Assembly (NCBI RefSeq): GCF_000209165.1
Contig: NC_009048.1
Location: forward strand, 248,001 to 312,000
From: Scheffersomyces stipitis CBS 6054
Taxonomy: Eukaryota > Ascomycota > Pichiomycetes > Serinales > Debaryomycetaceae
Direction of reading: 5' to 3'
Length of the DNA: 64,000 nucleotides
Each line of letters begins with the position of its first letter. Within the stretch, counting starts at the first letter, position 1. The notes under the pieces were generated by a model, which was not told the origin of the DNA, ran no database searches, and worked only from the letters and a program-made list of their open reading frames with translations. Below are positions 48,614 through 58,533 of this stretch, in pieces. The position numbers were made by a program, and so were the translations under genes.

Positions 48614-49006
48614 TGTTGAACTGTTTGCTTTGGAAGCTCAGTAGATTGAATCGGATTGTTCATAATGTAGGACAGTATATTGATTAACTTATTTAAGATA
48701 GATAATTTCCATATAGAAGAAGAAAAGTTATAGAAAGTTAGAAAGGAGAAGGGGGAGTAAGACCCCCTTATATAGATGCCAAATACAATCACAGGCTGAC
48801 CCCTCATCAGGATGAAATGAAACGACATGACCAGAATTTCAGGTTAGTCGGACATAATTGATTCTCATTGGTAGATGTTATCTTATCACATTACTGTGCA
48901 CAATTATGTCTGAATGGCTGCAAATCCTGCATTCATAAAGTTTACGCATTGGATTAAAAATAGAATATAGAATATGCTTTTAGGTTTGATATCAGCATAT
49001 TCAACA
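48614..49006 (-). repeat. 3' LTR of element A2
   Basis: 393 bp. On the minus strand it reads TGTTGAATATGCTG...AGTTCAACA. It holds TATATAA followed by a hairpin with arms AAGGGGG and CCCCCTT separated by 7 bases. Confidence 0.93.
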
Positions 49007-49030
49007 TCCCCCCTTAATCCAATGGTCATT

Positions 49031-52000
49031 TTATTGGGTTAGTTGCATTCCTGATAGTTGGATTAAGTGTTGGAAGGTTCCTGGAGTTAGTCCTTTTGTA
49101 AACATATCTGCAACGTTGTCGGCAGATTTGATTTGGCGAAGTTTGACAATATTGTCTATGATTTTGTCACGGATAAAGTGATAGCGAATATCTATGTGTT
49201 TCGTACGTTCGTGGTGTACAGGATGTTCGCTGAGTTTGATACACGAGGTGTTATCTTCCCAAATCATTATTGGTAGTGATATTGGGATTCGAAGTTCTCT
49301 GAAGAATGTTATTAGCCAGATAACTTCTTTTATAACGGTTGCGAGGGCCATGTACTCAGCTTCAGTGGTTGACAATGCTGTGGTGGTTTGTTTCTTGGAT
49401 TTCCAAGAGATTAGGCTTCCCCCATACTTGATGGCATACCCACTGATTGATTTCCTGTCACTGCTATCACTTCCCCAGTCTGAGTCAACAAACACTTGTA
49501 GATCGTTTATGTTTGTGTAGTGCTGACCGAGTTTCTGTGTTCCTTTTAGATAGCGGAGAACATGTTTGGCGGCAGTTAGAGTTACCTCTGTTGGTTCGTT
49601 GAAGTACCGACTTAACATTCCAACAATATAAGCAATATCACCTCGTATGGTATTGCTAGCATAAAGAAGCTTTCCTACTATGCTTCTGTAAATTGTTGCA
49701 TCGCAGGGTTTGGATTTCTGGTTTAGATGCTGTCCCTGAATAATAGGACTTTTCACGCTGTTGAGCTCTTCAAGATTTAGTTCCTCCAACGTTTTCTTGA
49801 TGTAGTCAGAAAGATTTGCTGTGATCCCTTCAGGGCCCTGTTCTATGTTGATTCCTAGGAATTTGCGTGCCAATCCAAGATCCTTCATCTTGAACTTGTT
49901 CAGGAGAAGTTTCTTGGCTTCGTAGATTTCATTTTCTCGAGGACTCGCAATAAGTAGGTCATCAACGTAAAGGCCAAGAATCACATTATTTCTTCTGTAG
50001 ATCCCGAACTCGGATTTTGATCGAATAAAGCCGTTATTCTCCAAGAATTTATTAATAGTCGAGTTCCAGATCAATGGAGCTTGTTTTAGACCGTAGAGTG
50101 ATTTGTTCAACTTACAAACCATATGTGGATATTGTTCATCCATGAAACCTTTAGGCTGCTTAATGTAGAGTTCTGTGTCAATCTTCCCATTTAGGAAGGC
50201 CGTCGAGACGTTCATCTGATGAATCTTCATCTTATGTACAGCCGCTATGGCTAGTAGAAGTTTGATACTTTCACTCCTGATCACAGGCGCAAAGGTTTCT
50301 TCATAGTCAATTCCATGTTTTTGTCTAAAACCTAGAGCAACTAGTCTGGCTTTGTAAGTTCCATCATCTTTGATGGTATATACCCACTTCATTCCTAGGG
50401 CTCGTTTTCCCTTAGGAAGCTCAGCAAGAGTCCACGTGGAGTTTTCCATTTGAGCACCAAATTCCTTGTTCATAGCTTCAATCCATCGTTCTCGTTGAGG
50501 ACTGTTAGTGGCTTCCTCATAGGTGCGTGGCACTTGTGGAGTCATTATGGTGACCATAAATGCACTGCTACCCATAATGAGAGGTTGGCCATGTGTTTCA
50601 GTATAGTCGAGATCGTTGGGATTGTCTGCTTCTGAAAACGATTCACTATCGGTGGTGATGTACTCAATTTGTTGTCTCTGTGGATAGTTGATCAAATTTT
50701 GATTGTCCTGTTGTCTCTGTGACCGTGTTGGAACAAGTATTGGTCTGTGTGCCCGCTTGAGTGTTTGTGGATGTGTTCCATCACGCGACGGAACCGGGGT
50801 GAGTTTATGCTTAACCCCATTCACCGGAGGAGGACGCGATACAACAAGATGAGTTAGTTTGTTGTTGGCCTCAGAATTCAGAGGGACCAAGGCACGGTCA
50901 GTCAGCGATAGGATGAGTTCCATCCCCCCTGAAGCAGGCAACTCAATGAGACGAGTAGGAGAAAGACCCGGAGGGAGGAGGAATTGCTGAGGACGAGATT
51001 GAAGTGGGGGAGAATCAGGAACCTCAATAATAGGAGAGGATTGTGGAGAGTCGGATTGAACGACCCGAGGCAGTGGTTGAGGAGGAGGTGGAGGAGTGGA
51101 GGACACCACAGTCTGCGTAGTAGGAGTATGACGAGTGAGCGGCAGAGGATAAGTGGCGGAGGTGTCCTCCATTTCCATATTAGAAGTAGGACGAATAAGC
51201 GGAAGGGGATCCATGTCGGAGGCATCCTCCATTTCCGAGTCATGATAAGAAGAAAGGTCATCCGAATCCATCACCACGATGTCCATATAGGTGGACGGAT
51301 CTGGATATTCTTCCTGATCCAGCAGAACATCCATAGAGGAGCGCGTGGAGATCAAAGGTGACGAACGGGGATGAGTACCGTATTGCTCAGGAGCATCGAA
51401 GAATTCCTGATCAGAGACCACTTCCATGTCATAGCCATCTTCAGACATAGGTTCAGGCTCAGTATCCGTAGAGTCTATTTCCATGGGTATGGCTGATGAA
51501 GATCCAGGGATAGGGGATGGAGCCTCAACCGCAGGATGAGGAAGACCGAGAGGAGCAGTAGGAGCAGATGGTCTATTGCGAGGAACAGGAAGAAGGGAGG
51601 GTACTGTACGAGGTGCTGGAAGTGAAGGTACCGTACGAGTAGAAGGAAGAGATGGCACCTTACGAGTTGAAGGAAGGGAGGGTACCTTACGAGGAGCAGG
51701 AAGGGATGGTACCGTACGAGGAGCAGTAAGAGTTGGTACCTCACGAGAAGCAGGAGCTGTATAGGAGTCGTCAGACAGCTCGTAGGAGTCAGAGGGAGGC
51801 AGATCGGACCTCTGAGCCAGAACAACGGCACGGGATGGTGCAGTTAGGGCCGCAGAAGTAGAAAGTACCAGAGTATCAGAAGGTACCGGAGCAGAAGAAG
51901 GTACCGGAGTAGAAGCAGGAGACGGAGTAGGAGAAGGTACCAGAATAGGAGAAGGCACCGGTGTAGGAGTCGACGGAGGCTGCGACAGAGGAGTAGTGGA

Positions 52001-54592
52001 TGCAGCAGGAGAGACCGGTGCCGAAGCAGACGACAGAGCGGCAGATGAACCTGGCGATTGAACAACAGTACTGCCAGATGGCGTCGATGGAGGCGAGGGA
52101 GATGGGGCCAGAGACACACGAGGACCCTGAGTGAGGCCTGGAGCAGGTGCCAGAATAGAAGGAAAACTGCCACCACCACTACCTCCACCACCAATGGAGG
52201 TAGTCGATACAACAGTAGACGTCAGAGGTCTAGCAAAAGGAAAGACATTTTCTTGGAACCGAACATGAGAAGAGGTAATCACTTGTCTGGTAGCGAGATC
52301 ATAAACAAGATGAGCCTTCCGAAACGGATCAGATCCAAGATAAACACCCTTGATTGCACGAGCGACCAACTTCAGTTGACGGTGATTGGGTGGAACATTC
52401 ACAAAGGCAGCACACCCAAACACTTTAAGTTGAGATAAGATAGGCCTCGCGCCATGCCAGAGTTCAAATGGCGAGCGATTTTGGAGAACAGGTGTTGGTA
52501 GCCGGTTTAGGAGAAATGCAGCATGTTGGAGTGCATGCGGGAAGAGCGGTGAAGGAAGAGAACACGCAGTGATCATGGTACGCGTTTTGTCAAGAACGGA
52601 GCGAATGGCTCTTTCAGCACGTCCATTTTGGTGTGAGTTACCAGGCACAGTGAGCTGGGTCTGGATACCTTCTGCCGCAAAGAATGAAGTAAGCGTCAGA
52701 TTGACAAACTCACCTCCATTGTCAGAACGAAAGTTACAGACACGGTAGCCACCACGACTGGAGAAGTGGTTTGTCCATGCCTTAATAACTTTGATAATGA
52801 AGTCCGCAGCATCCGATTTCTTGAGAATAGGCCCAACAGCCTTGAAGCGAGTAAAGTCGTCAAGAAGAATACAAAAATAAAACAACGAGGAGGGACCACC
52901 GGCATGAGGACCGGATAAGTCACAGTGAAGAAGTTGCAAGGGAGCAGATGTGACTGGACCGGTGGTCGTTTTGGGAATAACCCGAGTGCTCTTGGAGCGA
53001 AGACATGCTTCACATGAAATCGAGTCGTGAACAGCCGTGCGAGGCATGTTCGGATATTTCAAGGCCAGACGAACGACAGTCGGAGAAGGGTGGCCAAGGC
53101 GAGCATGGACAAGAGCAGAGGCAGAAATAGGTGCCACAACAGGGTCCGCAGCAGGAGCAGCGACCGTAACAGGAGCGGGGGCCGAGTAGGCAGAGTGGTC
53201 AGCCCGCGAGACAGTCGAGGGGCGGACAATTTGAAGACACAGCAAGTAAAGATTTCTCAGGTCTCTGGTAGCAAGTTGGCCATACTTGGGGTGAACAATA
53301 TCATCATGAGAGATAACAAGCTTGTCGCCCGTAGTAGTAACAGCCAGGATGGAAAGAAGATTCTGAGTACAGTCAGGAACGTAAAGAACATTGAACACCC
53401 GAATCTTCTGACCATGGAGATCAAACACAAGAGTACCACGACCGGCAATCGAGAGAGGCTCGTGACCGGCGTTCATGACAGAACCAGAGTGAGGAATGAT
53501 GTCATGGAAGAGACTTCTATCGTTACAAATGTGGGTAGAAGCACCTGAATCAAAAATAAAGCTGGCAGAGGAAGAAGAAGCCAAGAGGGCATAGTGGGTG
53601 TAGTGAGCGAGATGAGCATAGTAAGCACCAGGTTGGTCAAAACCAAAAGTCAGAGCATCATCAGTGAGAGCATAATGAGCAGCAGGCTTTGGACGAGAGC
53701 CGTGCTTCCTGCGGTGCTTTCCTGGACCGCCAGGACCGAAGCGTGAGGCCATACGAGGAACTTCACCCTCACGATAAGGAGCAGGGCAGTTCTTGGCCAT
53801 GTGACCACACCCATAGCAGTTGTAGCAATCAAGCTGCCAAATCAGATCCGTACCTTTAGCCTTGATCAAGTTCCTGGTGACAGGACCCGAAGGTGAAGAC
53901 AAGGAGGTAAGGGCATAAGCAGATTGAGACGAGGACAGGACCAGCAAGGCGGAGGACGTGGCAGGAGGAGAAAGTTCATCATGATAAGCAAAGAAATTGA
54001 GAACTTCGTCCGCAGTCACCGTGGGAGTCAGGCGAACTTGAGAAAAGAATAGATCTCTCACCTTGGAGTTTCCCGTACCATAAAGGAAGAGGAGCGCTTT
54101 CATGGAGTCGTTATCGTACTTCGTCATAAACGCAGTCAACTTTTCAGCAATCAAGAACCCAGCTTCAGTCGTAATAGTCGGATCAGCAAGGCGACCAAAT
54201 AAGTACTTGAGATAACCGACCGCATCCCTAGAGCTGGCGATCGCATACTTGGTTTCGACAGCTTTCCAAGTTTCGACACCCAGAGAGTAGTGCGTGAACA
54301 ATGACTGAACGTCAGGCTTCATACACTTGAGGATAAGCTCACGGAGCTTGTGGCTTAACGCCTGCTGGTCCGTAAAGGTGATGGAAAGTTCTTTCTCTGA
54401 AAGATAAGCAGCAATCTCTGTAGCCAAGACACAGCTACTGAACATACCAGTCATCCAGTCTTTCCATTCCAGAAAGTTCTCACGGCCTCTGAGAAGAAGA
54501 GTATCAATGACCATGAGGCCGGAATTTAATTGGCTCATAACCTGTTGAACTGTTTGCTTTGGAAGCTCAGTAGATTGAATCGGATTGTTCAT
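49031..54592 (-). CDS. Element A2 Gag-Pol polyprotein, RT catalytic Asp replaced by Asn
   Basis: 1853 aa from the ATG at 54592, inside the LTR and downstream of its TATA box; the frame is open further upstream but that ATG (54757) precedes the TATA box. Reading order: Gag with CYNCYGCGHMAKNC knuckle (about 255-268), protease FDSGAS (about 347), integrase with HARLGHP ... CEAC finger, HCDLSGP, DNGGEF and NGRAERAI. A long Pro/Ser-rich linker with 8-residue repeats (VPSLPAPR-like) follows, then RT and RNase H (DSDWGS, TTEAEY). RT motif A reads HQMNVSTAFLNG: the catalytic Asp at 1461 is Asn (codon AAC at 50210-50212), although YVDD (1542-1545) is intact. A1 and A3 have Asp here. The enzyme should be inactive as a polymerase. 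Confidence 0.94.
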   Translation of the reverse strand: MNNPIQSTELPKQTVQQVMSQLNSGLMVIDTLLLRGRENFLEWKDWMTGMFSSCVLATEIAAYLSEKELSITFTDQQALSHKLRELILKCMKPDVQSLFTHYSLGVETWKAVETKYAIASSRDAVGYLKYLFGRLADPTITTEAGFLIAEKLTAFMTKYDNDSMKALLFLYGTGNSKVRDLFFSQVRLTPTVTADEVLNFFAYHDELSPPATSSALLVLSSSQSAYALTSLSSPSGPVTRNLIKAKGTDLIWQLDCYNCYGCGHMAKNCPAPYREGEVPRMASRFGPGGPGKHRRKHGSRPKPAAHYALTDDALTFGFDQPGAYYAHLAHYTHYALLASSSSASFIFDSGASTHICNDRSLFHDIIPHSGSVMNAGHEPLSIAGRGTLVFDLHGQKIRVFNVLYVPDCTQNLLSILAVTTTGDKLVISHDDIVHPKYGQLATRDLRNLYLLCLQIVRPSTVSRADHSAYSAPAPVTVAAPAADPVVAPISASALVHARLGHPSPTVVRLALKYPNMPRTAVHDSISCEACLRSKSTRVIPKTTTGPVTSAPLQLLHCDLSGPHAGGPSSLFYFCILLDDFTRFKAVGPILKKSDAADFIIKVIKAWTNHFSSRGGYRVCNFRSDNGGEFVNLTLTSFFAAEGIQTQLTVPGNSHQNGRAERAIRSVLDKTRTMITACSLPSPLFPHALQHAAFLLNRLPTPVLQNRSPFELWHGARPILSQLKVFGCAAFVNVPPNHRQLKLVARAIKGVYLGSDPFRKAHLVYDLATRQVITSSHVRFQENVFPFARPLTSTVVSTTSIGGGGSGGGSFPSILAPAPGLTQGPRVSLAPSPSPPSTPSGSTVVQSPGSSAALSSASAPVSPAASTTPLSQPPSTPTPVPSPILVPSPTPSPASTPVPSSAPVPSDTLVLSTSAALTAPSRAVVLAQRSDLPPSDSYELSDDSYTAPASREVPTLTAPRTVPSLPAPRKVPSLPSTRKVPSLPSTRTVPSLPAPRTVPSLLPVPRNRPSAPTAPLGLPHPAVEAPSPIPGSSSAIPMEIDSTDTEPEPMSEDGYDMEVVSDQEFFDAPEQYGTHPRSSPLISTRSSMDVLLDQEEYPDPSTYMDIVVMDSDDLSSYHDSEMEDASDMDPLPLIRPTSNMEMEDTSATYPLPLTRHTPTTQTVVSSTPPPPPQPLPRVVQSDSPQSSPIIEVPDSPPLQSRPQQFLLPPGLSPTRLIELPASGGMELILSLTDRALVPLNSEANNKLTHLVVSRPPPVNGVKHKLTPVPSRDGTHPQTLKRAHRPILVPTRSQRQQDNQNLINYPQRQQIEYITTDSESFSEADNPNDLDYTETHGQPLIMGSSAFMVTIMTPQVPRTYEEATNSPQRERWIEAMNKEFGAQMENSTWTLAELPKGKRALGMKWVYTIKDDGTYKARLVALGFRQKHGIDYEETFAPVIRSESIKLLLAIAAVHKMKIHQMNVSTAFLNGKIDTELYIKQPKGFMDEQYPHMVCKLNKSLYGLKQAPLIWNSTINKFLENNGFIRSKSEFGIYRRNNVILGLYVDDLLIASPRENEIYEAKKLLLNKFKMKDLGLARKFLGINIEQGPEGITANLSDYIKKTLEELNLEELNSVKSPIIQGQHLNQKSKPCDATIYRSIVGKLLYASNTIRGDIAYIVGMLSRYFNEPTEVTLTAAKHVLRYLKGTQKLGQHYTNINDLQVFVDSDWGSDSSDRKSISGYAIKYGGSLISWKSKKQTTTALSTTEAEYMALATVIKEVIWLITFFRELRIPISLPIMIWEDNTSCIKLSEHPVHHERTKHIDIRYHFIRDKIIDNIVKLRQIKSADNVADMFTKGLTPGTFQHLIQLSGMQLTQ
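54532..54542 (-). promoter_or_regulatory. Primer-binding site of element A2
   Basis: GGTTATGAGCC on the minus strand, directly after the 5' LTR. It is the same initiator tRNA-Met anticodon-loop match as in B1 and C; its ATG is in frame with Gag-Pol. Confidence 0.85.
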
Positions 54593-54935
54593 AATGTAGG
54601 ACAGTATATTGATTAACTTATTTAAGATAGATAATTTCCATATAGAAGAAGAAAAGTTATAGAAAGTTAGAAAGGAGAAGGGGGAGTAAGACCCCCTTAT
54701 ATAGATGCCAAATACAATCACAGGCTGACCCCTCATCAGGATGAAATGAAACGACATGACCAGAATTTCAGGTTAGTCGGACATAATTGATTCTCATTGG
54801 TAGATGTTATCTTATCACATTACTGTGCACAATTATGTCTGAATGGCTGCAAATCCTGCATTCATAAAGTTTACGCATTGGATTAAAAATAGAATATAGA
54901 ATATGCTTTTAGGTTTGATATCAGCATATTCAACA
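54543..54935 (-). repeat. 5' LTR of element A2
   Basis: 393 bp, identical by eye to 48614-49006. It contains the TATA box (54697-54703 on the plus strand as TTATATA) and the gag start codon at 54592. Confidence 0.93.
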
Positions 54936-54940
54936 CTATC

Positions 54941-55316
54941 AAGTTTAGGTCTGCTGATGAGACTATAGTCCTTCAGGAAGTATGCTATGTTCCAGAATGC
55001 ACTAAAAATCTTATCTCCGTGCATGCTGCTGTTCGTGTCTCTGGTTCGCCCCTTACCACCAAAGTAGACGGAATCTATCATCCACGGATTGGTCGTTTTG
55101 GTGTATATAGGGACGATCTTGGACTTTCCGTCCTTGATATGACACCTGTACCACCTTTAGTCTCCGCCTTATCTGTTCTTCATAACCGTCTTGGTCATCC
55201 GCATCAGGCTATTGAACAGCAAGTTCTTCGTGACAATTACTCGCTTGCTGATATTGAGAAAATTGGTGATGTAACGAAGAGTTGTGCCAGCTGTCTGGAA
55301 TATAAGAAGACACGTA
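54941..55316 (+). pseudogene. Element B2 fragment 2: protease to integrase zinc finger
   Basis: Continues B2 after A2, matching about 44669-45048 of B1 and including HNRLGHPHQA and CASCLEYKKTR of the integrase finger. It ends at the insertion of element C (target duplication ACGTA, 55312-55316). A few substitutions relative to B1 are present. Confidence 0.9.
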
Positions 55317-55763
55317 TATTGAAATGTGAATTGTTGATATGATGGACTCTAGTTTATGTAGACCTCTTGATTGCCTATCCATGTTGTAATTTGTCTGTCT
55401 TCTTCTTTATCTTGATACAACTGTTTAAACAAGGCGCGCAACTTGTCTATATGGATACAGCGTATCCTACAGTTGTTCAATATGTTATTCTCTACATCTC
55501 TAGAATAACCTCCCTCAAATGAATCGTAAATTGATTAATTATAAACGTATAAACTTTTTCAAGACTTTGAGGATTTCAGCTTTCTTTTATACCTCAGAGT
55601 TGCCTGCACATCAGTGCGGCTTAATTTGCAACCTGTGCGTTTCTGAATAATGCTTCTAATCTGAAATATTATTTCTTGCATTCGCAGTTTCTTGCACGCT
55701 CAGTTTCTTGTTATATAACTAAACTTCAATCTATTGGATTACTCTAGATTTCCAATCTCAACA
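55317..55763 (-). repeat. 3' LTR of element C
   Basis: 447 bp, matching 58534-58980 and the solo LTR at 42935-43381. On the plus strand it starts TATTGAAATGTG and ends CTCAACA. It contains CTTTTATA, the complement of a TATA box. Confidence 0.93.
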
Positions 55764-55983
55764 TTCCCCCATAATCTAATGGTTATTGAAGTTTGCATCT
55801 GATCCAGCTCTTAGTTCAAATCAGTAGCATCTGTTTTGAAAGTATTTGTGAACTTTCACTCTTTGCACTTCCTGATAGACTGGTAATAATCTTCGTGATG
55901 TATAGTCCTTATTTTCAGATTCCATTTGGAGCATCTTGATCACTAGTGATTATTTCTTAAATTTCCTGTTAAATTTCATCCAG

Positions 55984-57021
55984 GAGTAGTATTCCATCAC
56001 TTACGTGATGGTCATATTGTTGTTGGGTAGGATACCCACATTGTGTTGTGATTATCGAGATCAACATTATATCCGATAACGATGTTAGTATGGTATAATG
56101 TAGATATAAGAATGAGGTTATTTGTGTGTACGGCACACTGTAGACATAACCATATCTAACGATGAATCAATTCAACATTACTATTAGATTAGATCATTTG
56201 ATATTTCCAATGTTCAATACTCCTGCTCTTAATCTAATAGTCGTTCATTTTACTCTTACACATTTTGTAAGGGCAACTGTGTAATCAAGTACTCTTGGAT
56301 TAGAACAGCAATCTATTCACATTCCCCCATAATCTAAAAGTACAACATTCGTAATTCACAGATTTGTAGTTTGCACACGCAATGTTCACTATCATCCTCA
56401 CAGTAAATAAAGGTAGTGATGATAGTTTCAGTCAGAACATAGACTCATGTTTCTTATCAGAACCGGTGAGTACTGCACCGCTTGTGCAGATTTTATAACA
56501 GCGCATACTATTCTATATTCGAGAATAGGGTTGCTATCTTTAGCAGATACTCCTTGAATTTGGAGTAGAAAGTAATTCAGATGATACACGTAGACTGCAT
56601 GGGCCCAACAGACTGACGTGGAATCATATGGTTAATATGGACTCTCGGAGCACCATATTGTAGGTTAAATGGAACGCGACATAAGGTTCCAAATAGCACC
56701 GCAACCATGGAATGACTGCGAGTGTATCATTCTAGGTAAGCGAGAACACAATCAGGTTTCTCGCAGAATACAGAGAATACAGTCACAGTAGACTGTAGCA
56801 ATTAATCGTAAAAGAATTAAGAATGACCGGGTGTCACTTTAAAATACAGAAGGAATACCCAAGTTTGTTGGGTAAGACGAGAGGTAGTCGTAACGGACTA
56901 CAGTAGGGAGCCACGGCAGGCTCAGCAATAAATAATAGGAGAACACTCGGGGATCTCTCATATCAGATGATATAGTTATAGAAGACTAGCATCAATAAAT
57001 AGTGGCAGTCTTCTATAACTA
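55984..57021. repeat. Chain of short inverted repeats (hairpins) in element C
   Basis: At least a dozen perfect stems found by eye: CATCAC/GTGATG (55995-56010), GGGTA/TACCC (56025-56037), GTGTG/CACAC inside GGTTAT/ATAACC (56116-56151), ACTATCATC/GATGATAGT (56388-56426), CTGCAC/GTGCAG (56473-56489), CTATTCT/AGAATAG (56508-56528), TGCTA/TAGCA (56532-56545), TACTCC/GGAGTA (56548-56567), GCGAGAA/TTCTCGC (56740-56764), TACCCAA/TTGGGTA (56856-56874), GTAGTC/GACTAC (56884-56901), GAGCC/GGCTC (56908-56923) and the 15-bp TAGTTATAGAAGACT/AGTCTTCTATAACTA (56973-57021). No ORF accounts for them. Confidence 0.85.
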
Positions 57022-57249
57022 GTCGCAAAGGAATAATAGTAAGTAGTAATAACAGACCGAAAGCAAGTAACCATTATGAGCTTGCAGTAAACAGATGGGA
57101 ACGACCACTGCAAATGGTCACATAGAGCTGACAGGAAGTAATTACTCGTCACCCACAGTAAATGGTCCTACAGTACTAGCAGCATAGTCACAAGTGACTA
57201 ACAATAGCAACTATTCACACAGGACTAACGAGAATCAGTCAGTGGATTG

Positions 57250-58072
57250 TCAAAAACTAGTTACTCAGGACCAGAAGGAATCAGCCAAGATAGTGGGCAG
57301 TAGGTAGTCACTCGGGACCAGAAGGAAGCAGCCTCGGCAGGCTGTTAATAAGTAAGATGTCGTTCGCGACAAATAGAGATCCGCCAAGAGGGCCGTCCAT
57401 AAGAAGTAGTCGCTCGGGACTAGTAGAGAGCAGCCAGAGGGCCGTTCAGAAGTATGATGTCGCTCGGGACTAGTAGAGATCAGGCAAGAGGGCCGTCAAT
57501 AAGAAGTAGTCGTTCGGGACCAGTAGAATCAGCCAGAGGGCTGTTAATAAGTAGGATGTCGCACGGGACAAGTGGAGATCAGCCAGAGGGCTGTCAATAA
57601 GTAAGATGTCGCTCGGGACATGAGGAGATCAGCCAGTGGGCTGTTAATAAGTAAGATGTCGCACGGGACAAGTGGAGATCAGCCAGAGGGCTGTCAATAA
57701 GTAAGATGTCGCTCGGGACAAGTGGAGATCAGCCAGTGGGCTGTTAATAAGTAGGATGTCGCACGGGACAAGTGGAGATCAGCCAGAGGGCTGTCAATAA
57801 GTAAGATGTCGCTCGGGACATGAGGAGATCAGCCAGTGGGCTGTTAATAAGTAGGATGTCGCACGGGACAAGTGGAGATCAGCCAGAGGGCTGTCAATAA
57901 GTAAGATGTCGCTCGGGACATGAGGAGATCAGCCAGAGGGCTGTTAATAAGTAAGATGTCGCACGGGACAAGTGGAGAGCAGCCAAGGGGGCCGTCAATA
58001 AGAAGCAGTCGCTCGGGACAAGTAGATATCAGCCTCGGTAGGCTGTCAATCAGTAGAATGTCACTCGGGACA
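57250..58072. repeat. Tandem array of about 50-bp units, two hairpins per unit
   Basis: Roughly 15-17 units. The central ones recur at exactly 50 bp (the GTC of GTCGC.CGGGAC starts at 57558, 57608, 57658, 57708, 57758 and so on). Alternate units differ (GCACGG versus GCTCGG loops, CAGAGG versus CAGTGG), giving a 100-bp higher-order period. Each unit holds hairpin 1 (TGTC-GCTCGG-GACA and variants) and hairpin 2 (CAGCC-AGAG-GGCTG and variants), joined by TAATAAGTA-like spacers. Edge units are more degenerate. There are no unique spacers and no ORF. Confidence 0.92.
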
Positions 58073-58520
58073 AGTATTAATTGATCTCGTCAAACAAATG
58101 AGAGAACAACAAGCTCGGATTCTTGGTATTCGGCAATATACCTCACCGTAATACTACACAGATTATAATCTCTGTATATATATAAAAACATCGAAAGCAT
58201 CGAAAACAGGACAAAGTGACTAGAACTCTTTTTGGTATTTGACACAGGAATAGGACGAATAGAATTTAACCGGATAGATTCATTCTTACACACAGGACAT
58301 GGGTATCGCACATGAAATCGCACTGGAGATGGAGCAAAATGAGCCACACAGAGAAAGAAAAATTTTCACAAGCAGAAGGGGTGAATGAAACGCCACATGA
58401 TATCAACATGGATAGAAAAACACTTCCACATCAACCGAATTCAGCAAACGGACAGAAAGCCAACGATCTGCTCAAAGACTAGAGCAATATCGAAGGATGA
58501 CAGTAAAAGCAGACACTAAC

Positions 58521-58533
58521 AGGGCTCATAACC
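58521..58533 (-). promoter_or_regulatory. Primer-binding site of element C
   Basis: On the minus strand, GGTTATGAGCCCT lies directly next to the 5' LTR, a 13-base match to the complement of the initiator tRNA-Met anticodon stem-loop. It is two bases longer than the match in A2 and B1. Confidence 0.85.

Larger units (their letters stand above)
48614..54935 (-). mobile_element. Copia-type element A2, complete, inserted in B2
   Basis: 6.3 kb on the minus strand. LTRs at 48614-49006 and 54543-54935 are both 393 bp and identical by eye. The target duplication is CTATC (48609-48613 and 54936-54940); joining its flanks rebuilds the B sequence exactly. PBS is at 54532-54542 and the polypurine tract (TTAAGGGGGGA on the minus strand) is next to the left LTR. 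Insertion is therefore very recent. The ORF is open, but the RT active site is altered. Confidence 0.95.

Noticed and set aside
49194..49520. Plus-strand 108-codon frame repeated in A1, A2 and A3
   Set aside because: It is the antisense of the conserved RNase H region; its conservation follows from pol.
51576..51831. Repetitive Leu/Arg- or Glu/Gly-rich frames opposite and beside the A linker
   Set aside because: They are alternate-frame readings of the Pro-rich linker repeats, not separate genes.
54593..54757. Upstream extension of the A2 polyprotein to an ATG at 54757
   Set aside because: That ATG lies upstream of the LTR TATA box, so it would not be in the normal transcript; the ATG at 54592 fits better.
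55880..55920. Remnant of pol C-terminus in element C
   Set aside because: Only about 10 shared bases and a short GL..SLSG-like string preceded by stops; too weak to call as a feature.
57250..58072. Regular direct repeats resembling a CRISPR array
   Set aside because: Units are contiguous with no unique spacers, have a 100-bp higher-order period, no cas genes are near, and the setting is a yeast retrotransposon.
58090..58347. 85-codon minus-strand frame in element C, possible small Gag
   Set aside because: It begins at GTG, has no zinc knuckle or Gag similarity (one CxxC pair only), and overlaps hairpin-rich sequence.
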